This document shows positions 7,953-16,068 of a stretch of 64,000 bases of DNA, in pieces (position 1 is the first letter of the stretch; each line of letters opens with the position of its first letter). The stretch lies in assembly GCA_910579225.1 (NCBI GenBank), contig CAJTTI010000017.1, positions 4,150 to 68,149 on the forward strand, read 5' to 3'. This DNA is from an uncultured Lachnospiraceae bacterium. Its GTDB lineage: Bacteria > Bacillota > Clostridia > Lachnospirales > Lachnospiraceae. The notes beneath the pieces are model-generated. The model saw only the letters and a list, made by a program, of their open reading frames with translations. It had not been told where the DNA came from and searched no databases. Both the position numbers and the translations under genes were made by a program.

Positions 7953-8981
7953 TCAGCGGTTTCCGTACATTTTCTCGTAATAGTTCTGATATTCTCCGGA
8001 AATGATGGTTTCCCACCAGTCTTTGTGATCCAGATACCACTGGATAGTTTTCTGGATTCCATCTGCGAAGCGGGTTTCCGGAAGCCAGCCCAGTTCCCTG
8101 TGAATTTTGGTCGGATCAATGGCATAGCGCATATCATGGCCTTTCCGGTCTGTGACATAAGTAATCAGACTTTCCGGTTTTCCCAATGCTTTACAGATGA
8201 TTTTCACGATATCAATATTTTTCATTTCATTGTGACCGCCGATATTGTAGACTTCTCCCACACGGCCTTTGTGGATAACCAGATCAATGGCTTTGCAGTG
8301 GTCTTCCACGTATAACCAGTCGCGGACATTTTCACCTGCACCATAGACAGGCAGAGGCTTGTCATTCAGTGCATTGGCGATCATCAGCGGGATTAGCTTC
8401 TCTGGAAAATGATAGGGGCCGTAGTTGTTGGAGCAGCGGCTGATGGTCACCGGAAGCCCGTAGGTGCGGTGATATGCCAGTACCAGCAGGTCGGCTGCAG
8501 CCTTGCTGGAAGAATAGGGGCTGGAGGTGTGAATCGGCGTCTCTTCTGTGAAGAACAGATCCGGGCGGTCCAGGGGGAGATCCCCATAGACTTCATCAGT
8601 GGATACCTGATGATAACGTCCGATGCCGTATTTCCGGCAGGCATCCATCAGGATGGAGGTGCCGATAATGTTGGTGTCCAGGAATACCTGGGGATTCTCA
8701 ATGGAACGATCCACATGGCTTTCTGCTGCAAAATTCACTACCATGTCGGGATGCTCTTCTTCAAAAAGTCGGCAGACAGCATCCCGGTCGGTGATGCTTT
8801 CCTTCACAAAACGGAAATTAGGGTTGTCCATGACCGGTTCCAGGGTGGACAGATTGCCTGCGTAGGTCAGGCAGTCCAGACAGATGATCCGGTAATCCGG
8901 ATATTTGTCCAGCATATGAAAGATAAAGTTACTTCCTATGAATCCGGCCCCTCCGGTCACAATAATGGTTGTTTGTTTCAT
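7953..8981 (-). CDS. rfbB: dTDP-glucose 4,6-dehydratase
   Basis: RmlB/RfbB converts dTDP-glucose to dTDP-4-keto-6-deoxyglucose. The NAD-binding motif GGAGFIGSNF is at residues 10-19. The active-site region STDEVYGDL is followed by YSSSKAAADLLV (Tyr-x-x-x-Lys). The family signature EKLIPLMIANAL and the C-terminal GGHNEMKNIDIVK are clear. Length 342 aa is standard. AAAGGAAAAGATC precedes the ATG. A promoter with a 19-bp spacer lies 79-109 bp upstream, next to the MerR-methyltransferase gene. Confidence 0.95.
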   Translation of the reverse strand: MKQTTIIVTGGAGFIGSNFIFHMLDKYPDYRIICLDCLTYAGNLSTLEPVMDNPNFRFVKESITDRDAVCRLFEEEHPDMVVNFAAESHVDRSIENPQVFLDTNIIGTSILMDACRKYGIGRYHQVSTDEVYGDLPLDRPDLFFTEETPIHTSSPYSSSKAAADLLVLAYHRTYGLPVTISRCSNNYGPYHFPEKLIPLMIANALNDKPLPVYGAGENVRDWLYVEDHCKAIDLVIHKGRVGEVYNIGGHNEMKNIDIVKIICKALGKPESLITYVTDRKGHDMRYAIDPTKIHRELGWLPETRFADGIQKTIQWYLDHKDWWETIISGEYQNYYEKMYGNR

Positions 8982-9301
8982 GATCTTTTCCTTTCGTTGA
9001 GATGTTCTGTTTTCAGGATGGCCTGCCGGAAGCAGGCTTTCATTTTGTTTTCTGCATTTAGTATAAAAGATGACGTAAGGTCACCTTCAAGTGTTTTTTC
9101 ATATTTTTTAAAAGAATTGTTGTAAAATTTGGCGATTCTGCAATGCATATCAGATATATATAATGTTTTCATACATGTATAAGGTGGCTGCTTTATGCCG
9201 GCCCTCATAGGGAGGAACAGTAGTTGCTGTCGGCATGGTTCGGTATTCGGTCTGGAGTGAATGGCAACAGACTGTTATTAAGTTGGTTTATTTGCAGAAG
9301 A
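8982..9301. other. Gap between rfbB and the MerR-methyltransferase gene
   Basis: This 320-bp gap holds the unusual rfbB promoter (9060-9090) and a small GCCTGC/GCAGGC hairpin in its leader (about 9022-9038). A weak dyad near 9195-9240 (GCCGG and ATGCCG arms) may end the upstream minus-strand gene. No gene is visible. Confidence 0.5.
9060..9090 (-). promoter_or_regulatory. MerR-type promoter (19-bp spacer) upstream of rfbB
   Basis: Read on the minus strand: TTGAAG (9085-9090), a 19-bp spacer (9066-9084), TATACT (9060-9065). Inside the spacer is GGTGAC-N5-GTCATC, a near-perfect dyad (5 of 6 pairs). Over-long 19-bp spacers with a central dyad are the hallmark of MerR-activated promoters, and a MerR-family gene lies immediately upstream. 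The regulator-target link is inferred. Confidence 0.55.
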
Positions 9302-10483
9302 TTATACATGGCAGAGGAAGATTCCTGCATGTTTCGTAATATAAAAGCCGGGAGCGGTTTTCTTTTCCGTAAAGGCGCGGAATTCTTTATAATGGTCCAG
9401 CAGAATCTGATTCTGGTTGCCATGGCAGGAGAGAATATATTCAATCAGAGGTTCCGCACAGTCGAGGGTGATGGAATCCTCGTAAAGAGCACAGTCTACA
9501 GAGGAGAAATATGGTTGCAGGATGGCTTTGCCATTCTCCAGTCCAAAACGGTCGTATAATTTTTCTGCAGAGAGAACGATGCGGCTGTCAAACTGTCGGA
9601 CCAGTTCACTGATCTCTTTCATATGATCATTTCCGTAGGCGCTGCAGAGGAACTGGCCTCGGGGCCGCAGGACCCTGCGTATCTCTTCACATACGCAGGG
9701 AAGATCCTGGCAGTAGAAAAGCACATGATTGGCAATCACCAGGTCAAAGCTGCAGTCAGAAAACGGAATTTTGGCACAGTCAAAAGTATGAAAAGAAAAC
9801 CGGGCATCCTGCTGGCCGATATTTCTTCTGGCGTCCCGGAGCATACCTTCAGAAATATCGGAAAGAACAATCCTGGCATGTGCAGGCAGCCGGGAGATAT
9901 TTTCATTCCACAGAGCTCCGTTTCCACATCCAAGCTCCAGGATTTGGTCTCCTTCTGTGATATTGCAGTGCCCGTAGATCCAGGGGAACCATCCCTGCCG
10001 GTTAACGGAATAATCCGCATGCAGGCGGATCCGGGCAGATATATTGGTTGCATTCTGATACTGAAGCTTCAGGCTTTTCTCCATACTGGTCAGATGAATC
10101 AATTCCAGCATCTGGCTCCAGTCGATCTGATGTTCTTCTTCAATGGCGTGAACCGTGTCTTCGATGGCAAGTTCTACCAGCTGCATCTGTTCGATTCGGT
10201 CCTGTATAAGTTTTTTCTGCAGATTCAGAGAATTTTTCAAAAAATGGTAATCCGTATCTCCGATGGTCATCTCCCGGATATCTTCCAGGGAAAATCCCAG
10301 GTATTTTAAAAGCAGAATCTGCTGGAGTCTTGCCAGATCGGAGTCTGTATAAAAACGTGCCCCGGACTGGTTGACATAAGACGGTTTTAAAATATTCTGG
10401 CGGTCGTAGTAGCGGATGGTCCGGACCGATACGCCTGCCATATGGGCAAATTGGCCGGAAGAGTAATAGCCAGGGAGTTTCAT
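9302..10483 (-). CDS. MerR-family regulator fused to a SAM-dependent methyltransferase
   Basis: The 393-aa protein has two parts. Residues about 7-75 are a MerR DNA-binding domain (YYSSGQFAHMAGVSVRTIRY, then GARFYTDSDLARLQQI), followed by the dimerisation helix to about residue 130. Residues about 165-300 are a class I methyltransferase: motif I ILELGCGNGALW, motif II region VLSDISEGMLRDARR, and DCSFDLVIANHVLFY with VLRPRG. The ATG at 10483 is chosen because GGAA lies 10 bp upstream and the MerR domain starts at once; a longer frame to 10603 adds residues antisense to the AraC gene end. MerR proteins sense small molecules through C-terminal domains; here an enzyme fold takes that place, so it may bind or methylate an effector. 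It lies 22 bp after the AraC gene, same strand. Confidence 0.85.
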   Translation of the reverse strand: MKLPGYYSSGQFAHMAGVSVRTIRYYDRQNILKPSYVNQSGARFYTDSDLARLQQILLLKYLGFSLEDIREMTIGDTDYHFLKNSLNLQKKLIQDRIEQMQLVELAIEDTVHAIEEEHQIDWSQMLELIHLTSMEKSLKLQYQNATNISARIRLHADYSVNRQGWFPWIYGHCNITEGDQILELGCGNGALWNENISRLPAHARIVLSDISEGMLRDARRNIGQQDARFSFHTFDCAKIPFSDCSFDLVIANHVLFYCQDLPCVCEEIRRVLRPRGQFLCSAYGNDHMKEISELVRQFDSRIVLSAEKLYDRFGLENGKAILQPYFSSVDCALYEDSITLDCAEPLIEYILSCHGNQNQILLDHYKEFRAFTEKKTAPGFYITKHAGIFLCHV

Positions 10484-10505
10484 GGGAGACGGTTCCTTTC
10501 TAAAT

Positions 10506-11372
10506 CTAAAATTTCCACATTTTTCGAAATTCACCAGGGGAAATTCCTTCAATCTTTCGGAAGATCCGGGAGAAATAATTGGCATCATTGATTCCACATT
10601 CATTGCCGATGGTTTCTATGGTTTTGTCTGAGAAACGCAGCATCTGTTTGGCGTGGGTGATCCGAAGCTCAAGGAGATAATGGTTGACAGATGTGCCAAA
10701 CTGTTCTTTAAAGCTTCTGGCCAGGTAGAACTTGTTGATGTAAAACTGCTCCGCAAGCTGGTCCAAGGTGATTTTTTCCATATAATTCTGGTCCAGGTAT
10801 TCTTTGATTTCCTGGACATTCTGTCTCTTGGGCGAACTACGTCTGTTGTTCTCGGGATTCCAGCTTTCTTCCATGAGCAGAGTCAAAAGAGCTGCAAGCT
10901 TCTCGAAGATCCGCATATCCCGTATATGGTCATTGCCGGAGGCAATGGTGTAAAGTTCCTGCAGAAGCTGCTGATAGGGCTCTGTTTTCCGGGGATGAAA
11001 GCAGGGCCTGCCGCCGCGCTCAGTGTATTTGTCATAAATGCTGTTCATATTCGGACCATAGAAATGAACCCACCGGAGCTGCCACAGGTCATCGGAGGTC
11101 CGGTGAGAATAGGCTCTTTTGCAGTCCAGAAAGACACAGTCACCAGCCTGCAGGGAATAAGTTTCCTTGTCGTATTTCAGCGTACCATAACCGGAACAGA
11201 CGAGAAAGAACAAGTAGGAGGACAGATGTTCTCTTCGGCTGGTGTGCGGTTTCTGTGCTTTCAGGGAACCGGTCTCCTGAAGATGGAGCAGGTTTGTCCT
11301 GGCAAACGCAGAGGGGGTATATAAGATGCGGCTGGTCGTGACCAGGTTTCCGTGAAACATTGAGGTATCCAT
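10506..11372 (-). CDS. AraC-family transcription regulator with cupin-type sensor domain
   Basis: This 288-aa regulator has an N-terminal AraC-type ligand-binding beta-barrel (SYLFFLVCSGYGTLKYD, then YSLQAGDCVFLDCKRAY) and a C-terminal double helix-turn-helix (ITLDQLAEQFYINKFYLARS and IETIGNECGINDANYFSRIF, ending GISPGEFRK). This is the layout of sugar-responsive AraC regulators. The ATG at 11372 is preferred: AGGAG lies 5 bp before it, within what would be codons 2-4 of a longer frame starting at 11387. It is upstream of, and probably co-transcribed with, the MerR-methyltransferase gene. No substrate is indicated by the neighbours. Confidence 0.88.
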   Translation of the reverse strand: MDTSMFHGNLVTTSRILYTPSAFARTNLLHLQETGSLKAQKPHTSRREHLSSYLFFLVCSGYGTLKYDKETYSLQAGDCVFLDCKRAYSHRTSDDLWQLRWVHFYGPNMNSIYDKYTERGGRPCFHPRKTEPYQQLLQELYTIASGNDHIRDMRIFEKLAALLTLLMEESWNPENNRRSSPKRQNVQEIKEYLDQNYMEKITLDQLAEQFYINKFYLARSFKEQFGTSVNHYLLELRITHAKQMLRFSDKTIETIGNECGINDANYFSRIFRKIEGISPGEFRKMWKF

Positions 11373-11451
11373 GGGGTCTCCTGTCATGTTTTATATAGTA
11401 AACTTTATTATAAATGTCTGTGCGGGGTTTGTCAAAAAAGCCAGGCAGGAT

Positions 11452-11480
11452 TTGTATCTTTTGAAAAAAAGTGTTATACT
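11452..11480 (+). promoter_or_regulatory. Promoter of the UPF0303 gene
   Basis: TTGTAT (11452-11457), 17-bp spacer, TATACT (11475-11480), about 110 bp upstream of the coding start. Confidence 0.5.
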
Positions 11481-11594
11481 GTAAACAAACACAAAACTCT
11501 GAACCGGCGGAAGTCTGCAGAAGGCTCCGGGAATTCCGGATTGCAAAGTTGCAAAAGAACAGAAGCAAAGCGTTAGATTTAGGAGGTAATGGAT

Positions 11595-12095
11595 ATGATG
11601 TTGGAAGAATCGATCAGGATATTGGCCATGCAGGAGGAAATTCTGCAGTTTTCTCATTTTACAAATGAAGATGCATGGGAACTTGGCAATTTGATGGTGG
11701 CTGAGGCGGCAAGAAATCATCTTCCGGTGTCTGTCAGTATACGACTGAATAATGGCTATACGGTATTTCAGTATGGATTCAAAGGAACAAATTACAACAA
11801 TGAGCGGTGGATGACCCGGAAGCAGAACACAGTTCGGACTGTGGAGATGAGCAGTCTTCGGTTCTTTATGATACTGAAGAAAAACGGAGAGACATTGGAG
11901 GATCACGGACTGGACCAGAAGGATTATGCAGCCCGGGGAGGCGGATTCCCTATTCGCGTGGCAGGGTCAGGAGTGATCGGAAGCGTGATTGTAAGCGGAT
12001 TGGACCACATGGCAGATCATGAATTTGCATCGGCATGTATAAGTCAATACCTGAGGATTGACGGGATTCCGAGGCTGCCTGTGAATTTTGCATGA
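11595..12095 (+). CDS. UPF0303 family (HbpS-like) heme-degrading-domain protein
   Basis: The 166-aa protein matches the UPF0303/HbpS-like fold: an N-terminal helix (EESIRILAMQEEILQFSHF), GNLMVAEAARNHLPVSVSI, a conserved WMTRKQNTVRT segment, then GGGFPIRVAGSGVIGSVIVSGL, which is the family's strongest signature. Related proteins include fungal YBR137W-like and bacterial HbpS-type proteins; the biochemical role is not settled. AGGAGG (11581-11586) is 8 bp from the ATG at 11595; ATGs at 11589 and 11598 are in frame but worse spaced. It is a single-gene unit with its own promoter and a terminator. Confidence 0.85.
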   Translation: MMLEESIRILAMQEEILQFSHFTNEDAWELGNLMVAEAARNHLPVSVSIRLNNGYTVFQYGFKGTNYNNERWMTRKQNTVRTVEMSSLRFFMILKKNGETLEDHGLDQKDYAARGGGFPIRVAGSGVIGSVIVSGLDHMADHEFASACISQYLRIDGIPRLPVNFA

Positions 12096-12179
12096 GAGCA
12101 GGTAGTTGGATTGCCGGCATGCAGGGTCGAAAGTCCTGTCTGCTGTTCTGCATACCATATGGATTCTGAATAATAGACG

Positions 12180-12216
12180 GGCAGGGGTGCGTTTTGTAGC
12201 GTCCCCTGCCTGATTT
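12180..12216 (+). terminator. Terminator after the UPF0303 gene
   Basis: GGCAGGGG (12180-12187) pairs with CCCCTGCC (12203-12210), followed by TGATTTTAT. It lies between convergent genes and may also slow bioA transcription from the other side. Confidence 0.7.
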
Positions 12217-13415
12217 TATCGTGAAAACCATGCTTTCATGGTATTCAGTACAGTTACCAGTTCTTCTTCTGTTATGATGTATGGAACCATGGCATACAGG
12301 TAATTCAGAAACGGACGACTGAAAACGCCCCGTTCATAAGCAAACTGCTGATATCCGTCCAGAACTTTAGAGTCGCAGACTTCCAGGCAGACGCATCCGC
12401 CCATAATACGGATTTCTTTGACCCGTGGGTCCGTGAAACCTTCCATTTCCCGCCGGGTGGCGGTTTCAATATGGCAGATTTTTGACATATAGTCTTCCTG
12501 TTCGAACAATTCAATGGATTTTAGGGCTACGGCGCATGCCAGAGCGTTTCCCATGAAAGTAGGGCCGTGCATCAGTGCCTTGTCTGGATTTTCATCATAA
12601 AATCCCTCATAGACCTTTTGATTTGCAACTGTGACGGCATGTCCGATGTAACCTCCGGTCAGGGCCTTTCCCAGAACAAGGATGTCAGGCTGAACCAGAT
12701 CTGCCACAAAGCGGTTGCCGGTCCTGCCGAATCCGGTGGCTACCTCATCAAAAATCAGGAGGACGCCATATTGGTCGCAGAGTTCCCGTGCCCGTTTCAG
12801 AAAAGAAATATCGTACATGCGCATCCCGCCGGCTCCCTGAAGAAGAGGTTCTACAATCAGGCAGTTCAGCTCTTTGTGGAAAAGCCTGATTGCCTTTTCC
12901 AGTGCGGAAATCTCAGGGGGAATATGAAACACATGGGGACTGGGTCCACAAGCTTCTAAAATAAAATGATAATCTTCATCGTCGCCGACTTCCATTGTCT
13001 TGAACGTGTCACCGTGGTAGGCATGCGTCAGAGATAATACTTTGGTACGCTGTATCTCTCCACAATTTACATAATACTGAAGAGCCATTTTAAGAGCGAC
13101 TTCTACGGCAACGCTTCCGGAATCGGAGAAGAAGCAGTAGTTCAGGTCTCCGGGAAGCCAGTGTTCCAGTTTGTCTGAAAGCTGCTGTACAGGCTCGTGG
13201 GTCAGACCGCCTAACATTACATGAGAGAACCGATCTGCCTGGGCGTGAATAGCGGCTGTCAGTACCGGGTGTTTATATCCGTGGATCACGCTCCACCAGG
13301 AAGAGATGGAATCAATCATCCGGTGCTGATCCGTATAGAGCCAGACTCCGTTGGCGTCGGTAATCTGAAACGGATCTTTCATAGTTTTCATTTGCTGATA
13401 AGGATACCAGATCAT
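12216..13415 (-). CDS. bioA: Adenosylmethionine-8-amino-7-oxononanoate aminotransferase
   Basis: BioA transfers the amino group of SAM to KAPA, giving DAPA in biotin synthesis. This class III PLP enzyme shows SSWWSVIHGYKHP near residue 40, the SDSGSVAVEVALKMA segment, HAYHGDTFKTM, LIFDEVATGFGRTG, and the PLP lysine in VLGKALTGGY. The length of 399 aa is somewhat short (420-450 usual) but no motif is missing. AGGAGG precedes the ATG. It is last in a minus-strand bioY-bioB-bioD-bioA unit, 94 bp after bioD. bioF, which would make KAPA, is absent from the cluster. Confidence 0.93.
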   Translation of the reverse strand: MIWYPYQQMKTMKDPFQITDANGVWLYTDQHRMIDSISSWWSVIHGYKHPVLTAAIHAQADRFSHVMLGGLTHEPVQQLSDKLEHWLPGDLNYCFFSDSGSVAVEVALKMALQYYVNCGEIQRTKVLSLTHAYHGDTFKTMEVGDDEDYHFILEACGPSPHVFHIPPEISALEKAIRLFHKELNCLIVEPLLQGAGGMRMYDISFLKRARELCDQYGVLLIFDEVATGFGRTGNRFVADLVQPDILVLGKALTGGYIGHAVTVANQKVYEGFYDENPDKALMHGPTFMGNALACAVALKSIELFEQEDYMSKICHIETATRREMEGFTDPRVKEIRIMGGCVCLEVCDSKVLDGYQQFAYERGVFSRPFLNYLYAMVPYIITEEELVTVLNTMKAWFSR

Positions 13416-13509
13416 AGGTGCCTCCTGTCGTGGTTTTGCATCTTCCGCTTCGAATGCTCAGGCTCCGGAAGGGTGAAAGGTGCTGATTAAAGTCGCATAT
13501 CTGTAGTTT

Positions 13510-14193
13510 TCATTCGTAGAGAGAAGCCAGGCGGGCTGCATCCAGAGGAAGCACGGAAGCATCTTCCGGTATACAGCAGAGGACTTTCAGACCGGTCCGG
13601 TATTCGCACATGCGCAGGTTGTCTTCTTCCATCATATTGCCCGGGTGAAAACGGTTGAAAATTATTCCTTTAACAGGAATCTTCTTCGTGTGTAGATACT
13701 CTGCGGTCAGAACCACCTGGTTGATTGTGCCAAGCCCGGCATCTGCCACGATCAGGCAGGGAAGCTTCAGCGTCTGAATCACATCTTCCAGCCAGATGAC
13801 GGACTCGTCAAAGCAGATAGGGCAGAGGATGCCTCCGCTGCCTTCCATTGTGACATAATCATATTGACTGCAGAGCTGTTCAAAGCCTTTTTGTACAACA
13901 TCCATCTGTACCGGATTTCCTTCTGTACGGGAAGCGAGATGGGGAGAGACGGCAGATTCATAGATATAAGGGCACATTTGTTCCAAAGGCTGACAGATAC
14001 CGGAAAACTCTTTTACATGCTGTGCGTCGCCGGGGATCAGAGAACCGTCCGGACGGCGCTCGTTGCCGCTCATTGCAGCTTTATAATAGGCGGCATGTCT
14101 GCCGCTTTCTTTTAATTTTTTCAGGATCAACCCGGTAACAAAGGTTTTTCCTACGTCTGTACCGGTGCCTGTGATAAACAGTTTTTTAGCCAT
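13510..14193 (-). CDS. bioD: Dethiobiotin synthetase
   Basis: BioD closes the ureido ring: DAPA plus CO2 and ATP give dethiobiotin. The P-loop GTGTDVGKTFVTG (residues 8-20) and the MEGSGGILCP segment mark the enzyme; 227 aa is normal. The start overlaps the end of bioB by 8 bp, consistent with translational coupling, and GAGGTGAAA sits 8 bp upstream. The later family motifs (LIVADAGLGTINQVVLTAEY and KGIIFNRF) are intact. Confidence 0.93.
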   Translation of the reverse strand: MAKKLFITGTGTDVGKTFVTGLILKKLKESGRHAAYYKAAMSGNERRPDGSLIPGDAQHVKEFSGICQPLEQMCPYIYESAVSPHLASRTEGNPVQMDVVQKGFEQLCSQYDYVTMEGSGGILCPICFDESVIWLEDVIQTLKLPCLIVADAGLGTINQVVLTAEYLHTKKIPVKGIIFNRFHPGNMMEEDNLRMCEYRTGLKVLCCIPEDASVLPLDAARLASLYE

Positions 14194-15160
14194 TGTGCAG
14201 TTTCACCTCGAATCCGGATTTTTTAATTAGCTCCATATCTGTCTCCACCGTGATTCCGGCAGTGGTCAGCATGTCGCCGGAGATGGCGGCATTGGCCCCG
14301 CTTTGAAAGCAGGCTTCTCCTTTGTCGCCCATCAGTCCCCGGCCTCCGGCCAGGCGTATGGAAGCTTCCGGGATCAAAAAGCGGAAGATGGCCGCGCAGC
14401 GACAGGCTTCCTCATTGGACAGGGGGCGGCGGTGCTCATAAGGAGTTCCGGGGATGGGGTTTAGAAGATTCATGGGGACTGACTTGACCCCCAGTTCCCG
14501 TGCGGTCAGAACCATGTCGATGCGGTCTTCCATGGTCTCGCCAAGTCCCAGGATACCTCCGGAGCAGATGGACAGTCCGGCCCGTTTCGCTGCTTTCAAA
14601 GTGGTAATCTTTTCCTCATAGGTGTGAGTTGTACATACTTCTGGAAAATACCGCCTGGATGTCTCCAGATTGCAGTGCACCCGGGAGGCGCCGGATTCTT
14701 TAAGTTTTCTGAACTGATGTTCATCAAGCAATCCAAAAGAAATGCATATCTCAATGGAAGTTTCTCTTTTTATGGTGCGGATGCTTTCACAAACCTGATC
14801 AATTTCTCGGTCTGACAGCCGCCTGCCGGACGTGACGATGGAATAGCGGAGGACTCCCCGGGCTTCGTTTTCTTTGGCTCCTTTCAGCAAAGTTTCCGTG
14901 TCCAGCAGTGGATAGCTTTCCAGGCAGGCCGTATGATAATGCGCACTTTGCGCGCAGTATTTACAGTCCTCCGAACAGCGGCCGCATTTTCCGTTGATTA
15001 TTGTACAGATATCAAATCCGTTGCCGCATATCTGCGTTCGGATCTCGTCTGCCGCCCGGGCCAGCTTTTCCAGAGGTGCATATGCCAGGAGAAGTGCTTC
15101 TTCCCGGCTGATCTGTCCTCCGTCCAGTATTTTCTTTTTCAATATTTCTGTCGTATCCAT
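14186..15160 (-). CDS. bioB: Biotin synthase (radical SAM)
   Basis: BioB inserts sulfur into dethiobiotin to make biotin. The radical-SAM cluster motif is GRCSEDCKYCAQ (Cys-x3-Cys-x2-Cys). Family landmarks follow: NLETSRRYFPEVCTTHTYEEK, GLSICSGGILGLGE, and the arginine-bearing RLAGGRG. From the ATG at 15160 the protein is 324 aa and starts MDTTEILKKKILDGG, as expected; GGAG lies about 10 bp upstream. A longer start at 15229, 9 bp after bioY, has a plausible AAGGA site and would add 23 residues unlike the family. Overlaps bioD by 8 bp. Confidence 0.93.
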   Translation of the reverse strand: MDTTEILKKKILDGGQISREEALLLAYAPLEKLARAADEIRTQICGNGFDICTIINGKCGRCSEDCKYCAQSAHYHTACLESYPLLDTETLLKGAKENEARGVLRYSIVTSGRRLSDREIDQVCESIRTIKRETSIEICISFGLLDEHQFRKLKESGASRVHCNLETSRRYFPEVCTTHTYEEKITTLKAAKRAGLSICSGGILGLGETMEDRIDMVLTARELGVKSVPMNLLNPIPGTPYEHRRPLSNEEACRCAAIFRFLIPEASIRLAGGRGLMGDKGEACFQSGANAAISGDMLTTAGITVETDMELIKKSGFEVKLHNG

Positions 15161-15238
15161 TTGTTTATTTCTCCAATCCAGGTGAAAGTCAGGGAACCGT
15201 AGCAGACCGGCAGGATTCCGATTCTGCATTGTTTCCTT

Positions 15239-15793
15239 TTAAAGCTGTGAAACGACCGGTTTCAACCGTCTTGCCATGCCGGCTGCCAGAAAGCACAGAC
15301 ATATGTCTCCAGGTACAGCAAGCAGGAAACAGTAAAGGAACAAAGGCCACAATCCGATGGGCGCGTCAATAACGAAGTTGCTGATGAGATAGTAATACAA
15401 CATTCCCATGGCGTAGACAATGGCAAGTCCTGCAAAGTTGGCCGCCAGTATTTTGCTGAAGGTCAGGGATTCCTGGTTTTCTGTCATCCGTCCGGTCACA
15501 TAGGTTCCCAGAATAAATCCGAGAATGTATCCGAAAGTGGGCTTCAGAAGGTACCAGAAGCCTCCTCCGTCTGCAAAAACCGGAAGCCCTGTAAGTCCGA
15601 GTACGGCGTAAAGTCCTACGCTGAGCGCTCCAAGCCTGGAGCCCAGCAAAAGTCCGGCCATCATGGTGAAAAAAAGCTGGAGTGTGAAGGGTACTACAGG
15701 AATCGGAATTTTGATAAAAGCCCCAACGGCAGTCAGAACAGTAAAGAAAGCACAGAGGGTCATTTCTTTGGCAGTCATTTTTTGTCTTCTCAT
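15239..15793 (-). CDS. bioY: BioY biotin ECF-transporter S component
   Basis: The 184-aa integral membrane protein is the biotin-binding S component of an ECF transporter. The family signatures are the start TLCAFFTVLTAVGAFIKIPI-like segment, PVVPFTLQLFFTMMAGLLLG, GLTGLPVFADGGG, TFGYILGF and the C-terminal PGDICLCFLAAG. Six hydrophobic segments can be traced. GGAGA lies 6-7 bp before the ATG. It is the first gene of the biotin operon, directly behind a BirA-type operator. The energising EcfA/T components are not in the window, so it would use shared housekeeping ones. Confidence 0.94.
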   Translation of the reverse strand: MRRQKMTAKEMTLCAFFTVLTAVGAFIKIPIPVVPFTLQLFFTMMAGLLLGSRLGALSVGLYAVLGLTGLPVFADGGGFWYLLKPTFGYILGFILGTYVTGRMTENQESLTFSKILAANFAGLAIVYAMGMLYYYLISNFVIDAPIGLWPLFLYCFLLAVPGDICLCFLAAGMARRLKPVVSQL

Positions 15794-15832
15794 ACAGATT
15801 CTCCATAAATATTTATATATTTTACAGCAGCA

Positions 15833-15861
15833 AGCGTAACAGAAAACGAATCAAATGTCAA
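15833..15861 (-). promoter_or_regulatory. Promoter of the bio operon
   Basis: On the minus strand TTGACA (15856-15861), 17-bp spacer, TACGCT (15833-15838). The -35 lies inside the right half of the BirA-type operator, so repressor binding would block RNA polymerase. Confidence 0.6.
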
Positions 15862-15885
15862 CCAAAATAAAATATTAGTTAACAA
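15855..15885 (-). promoter_or_regulatory. BirA-type biotin operator
   Basis: On the minus strand TTGTTAAC (15878-15885), exactly 15 bp, then GTTGACAT (15855-15862). This is the Firmicute BirA operator form (TTGTTAAC-N14/16-GTTAACAA) with two mismatches in the second half. It should repress bioYBDA when biotinyl-BirA is abundant. birA is not in the window. Confidence 0.8.
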
Positions 15886-15965
15886 ATAAAAAGAGATTTA
15901 CGATATATTAAGACCAGACTGAAAGATTTCATAAAATATTTTAATGGAAAATCTGTATAAAAAGT

Positions 15966-15994
15966 TTGCTAAATTTGCGGGTATTATGTATAAT
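15966..15994 (+). promoter_or_regulatory. Promoter of the PRTase gene
   Basis: TTGCTA (15966-15971), 17-bp spacer, TATAAT (15989-15994), 75 bp upstream of the ATG. Confidence 0.6.
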
Positions 15995-16068
15995 ATTTAT
16001 AAAGACAATCAGGAAGACTTGCGGAAATGGTAAGTCTCCAAAATAACCGGTAAAGGGGGATTCCTTAT

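Noticed and set aside
9021..9055. GCCTGC/GCAGGC hairpin followed by T-rich sequence on the plus strand
   Set aside because: No plus-strand gene ends there; it is more simply a hairpin in the rfbB leader.
8978..9208. 76-aa minus-strand frame upstream of rfbB
   Set aside because: It overlaps the rfbB promoter and leader, has no ribosome site and no resemblance to known proteins.
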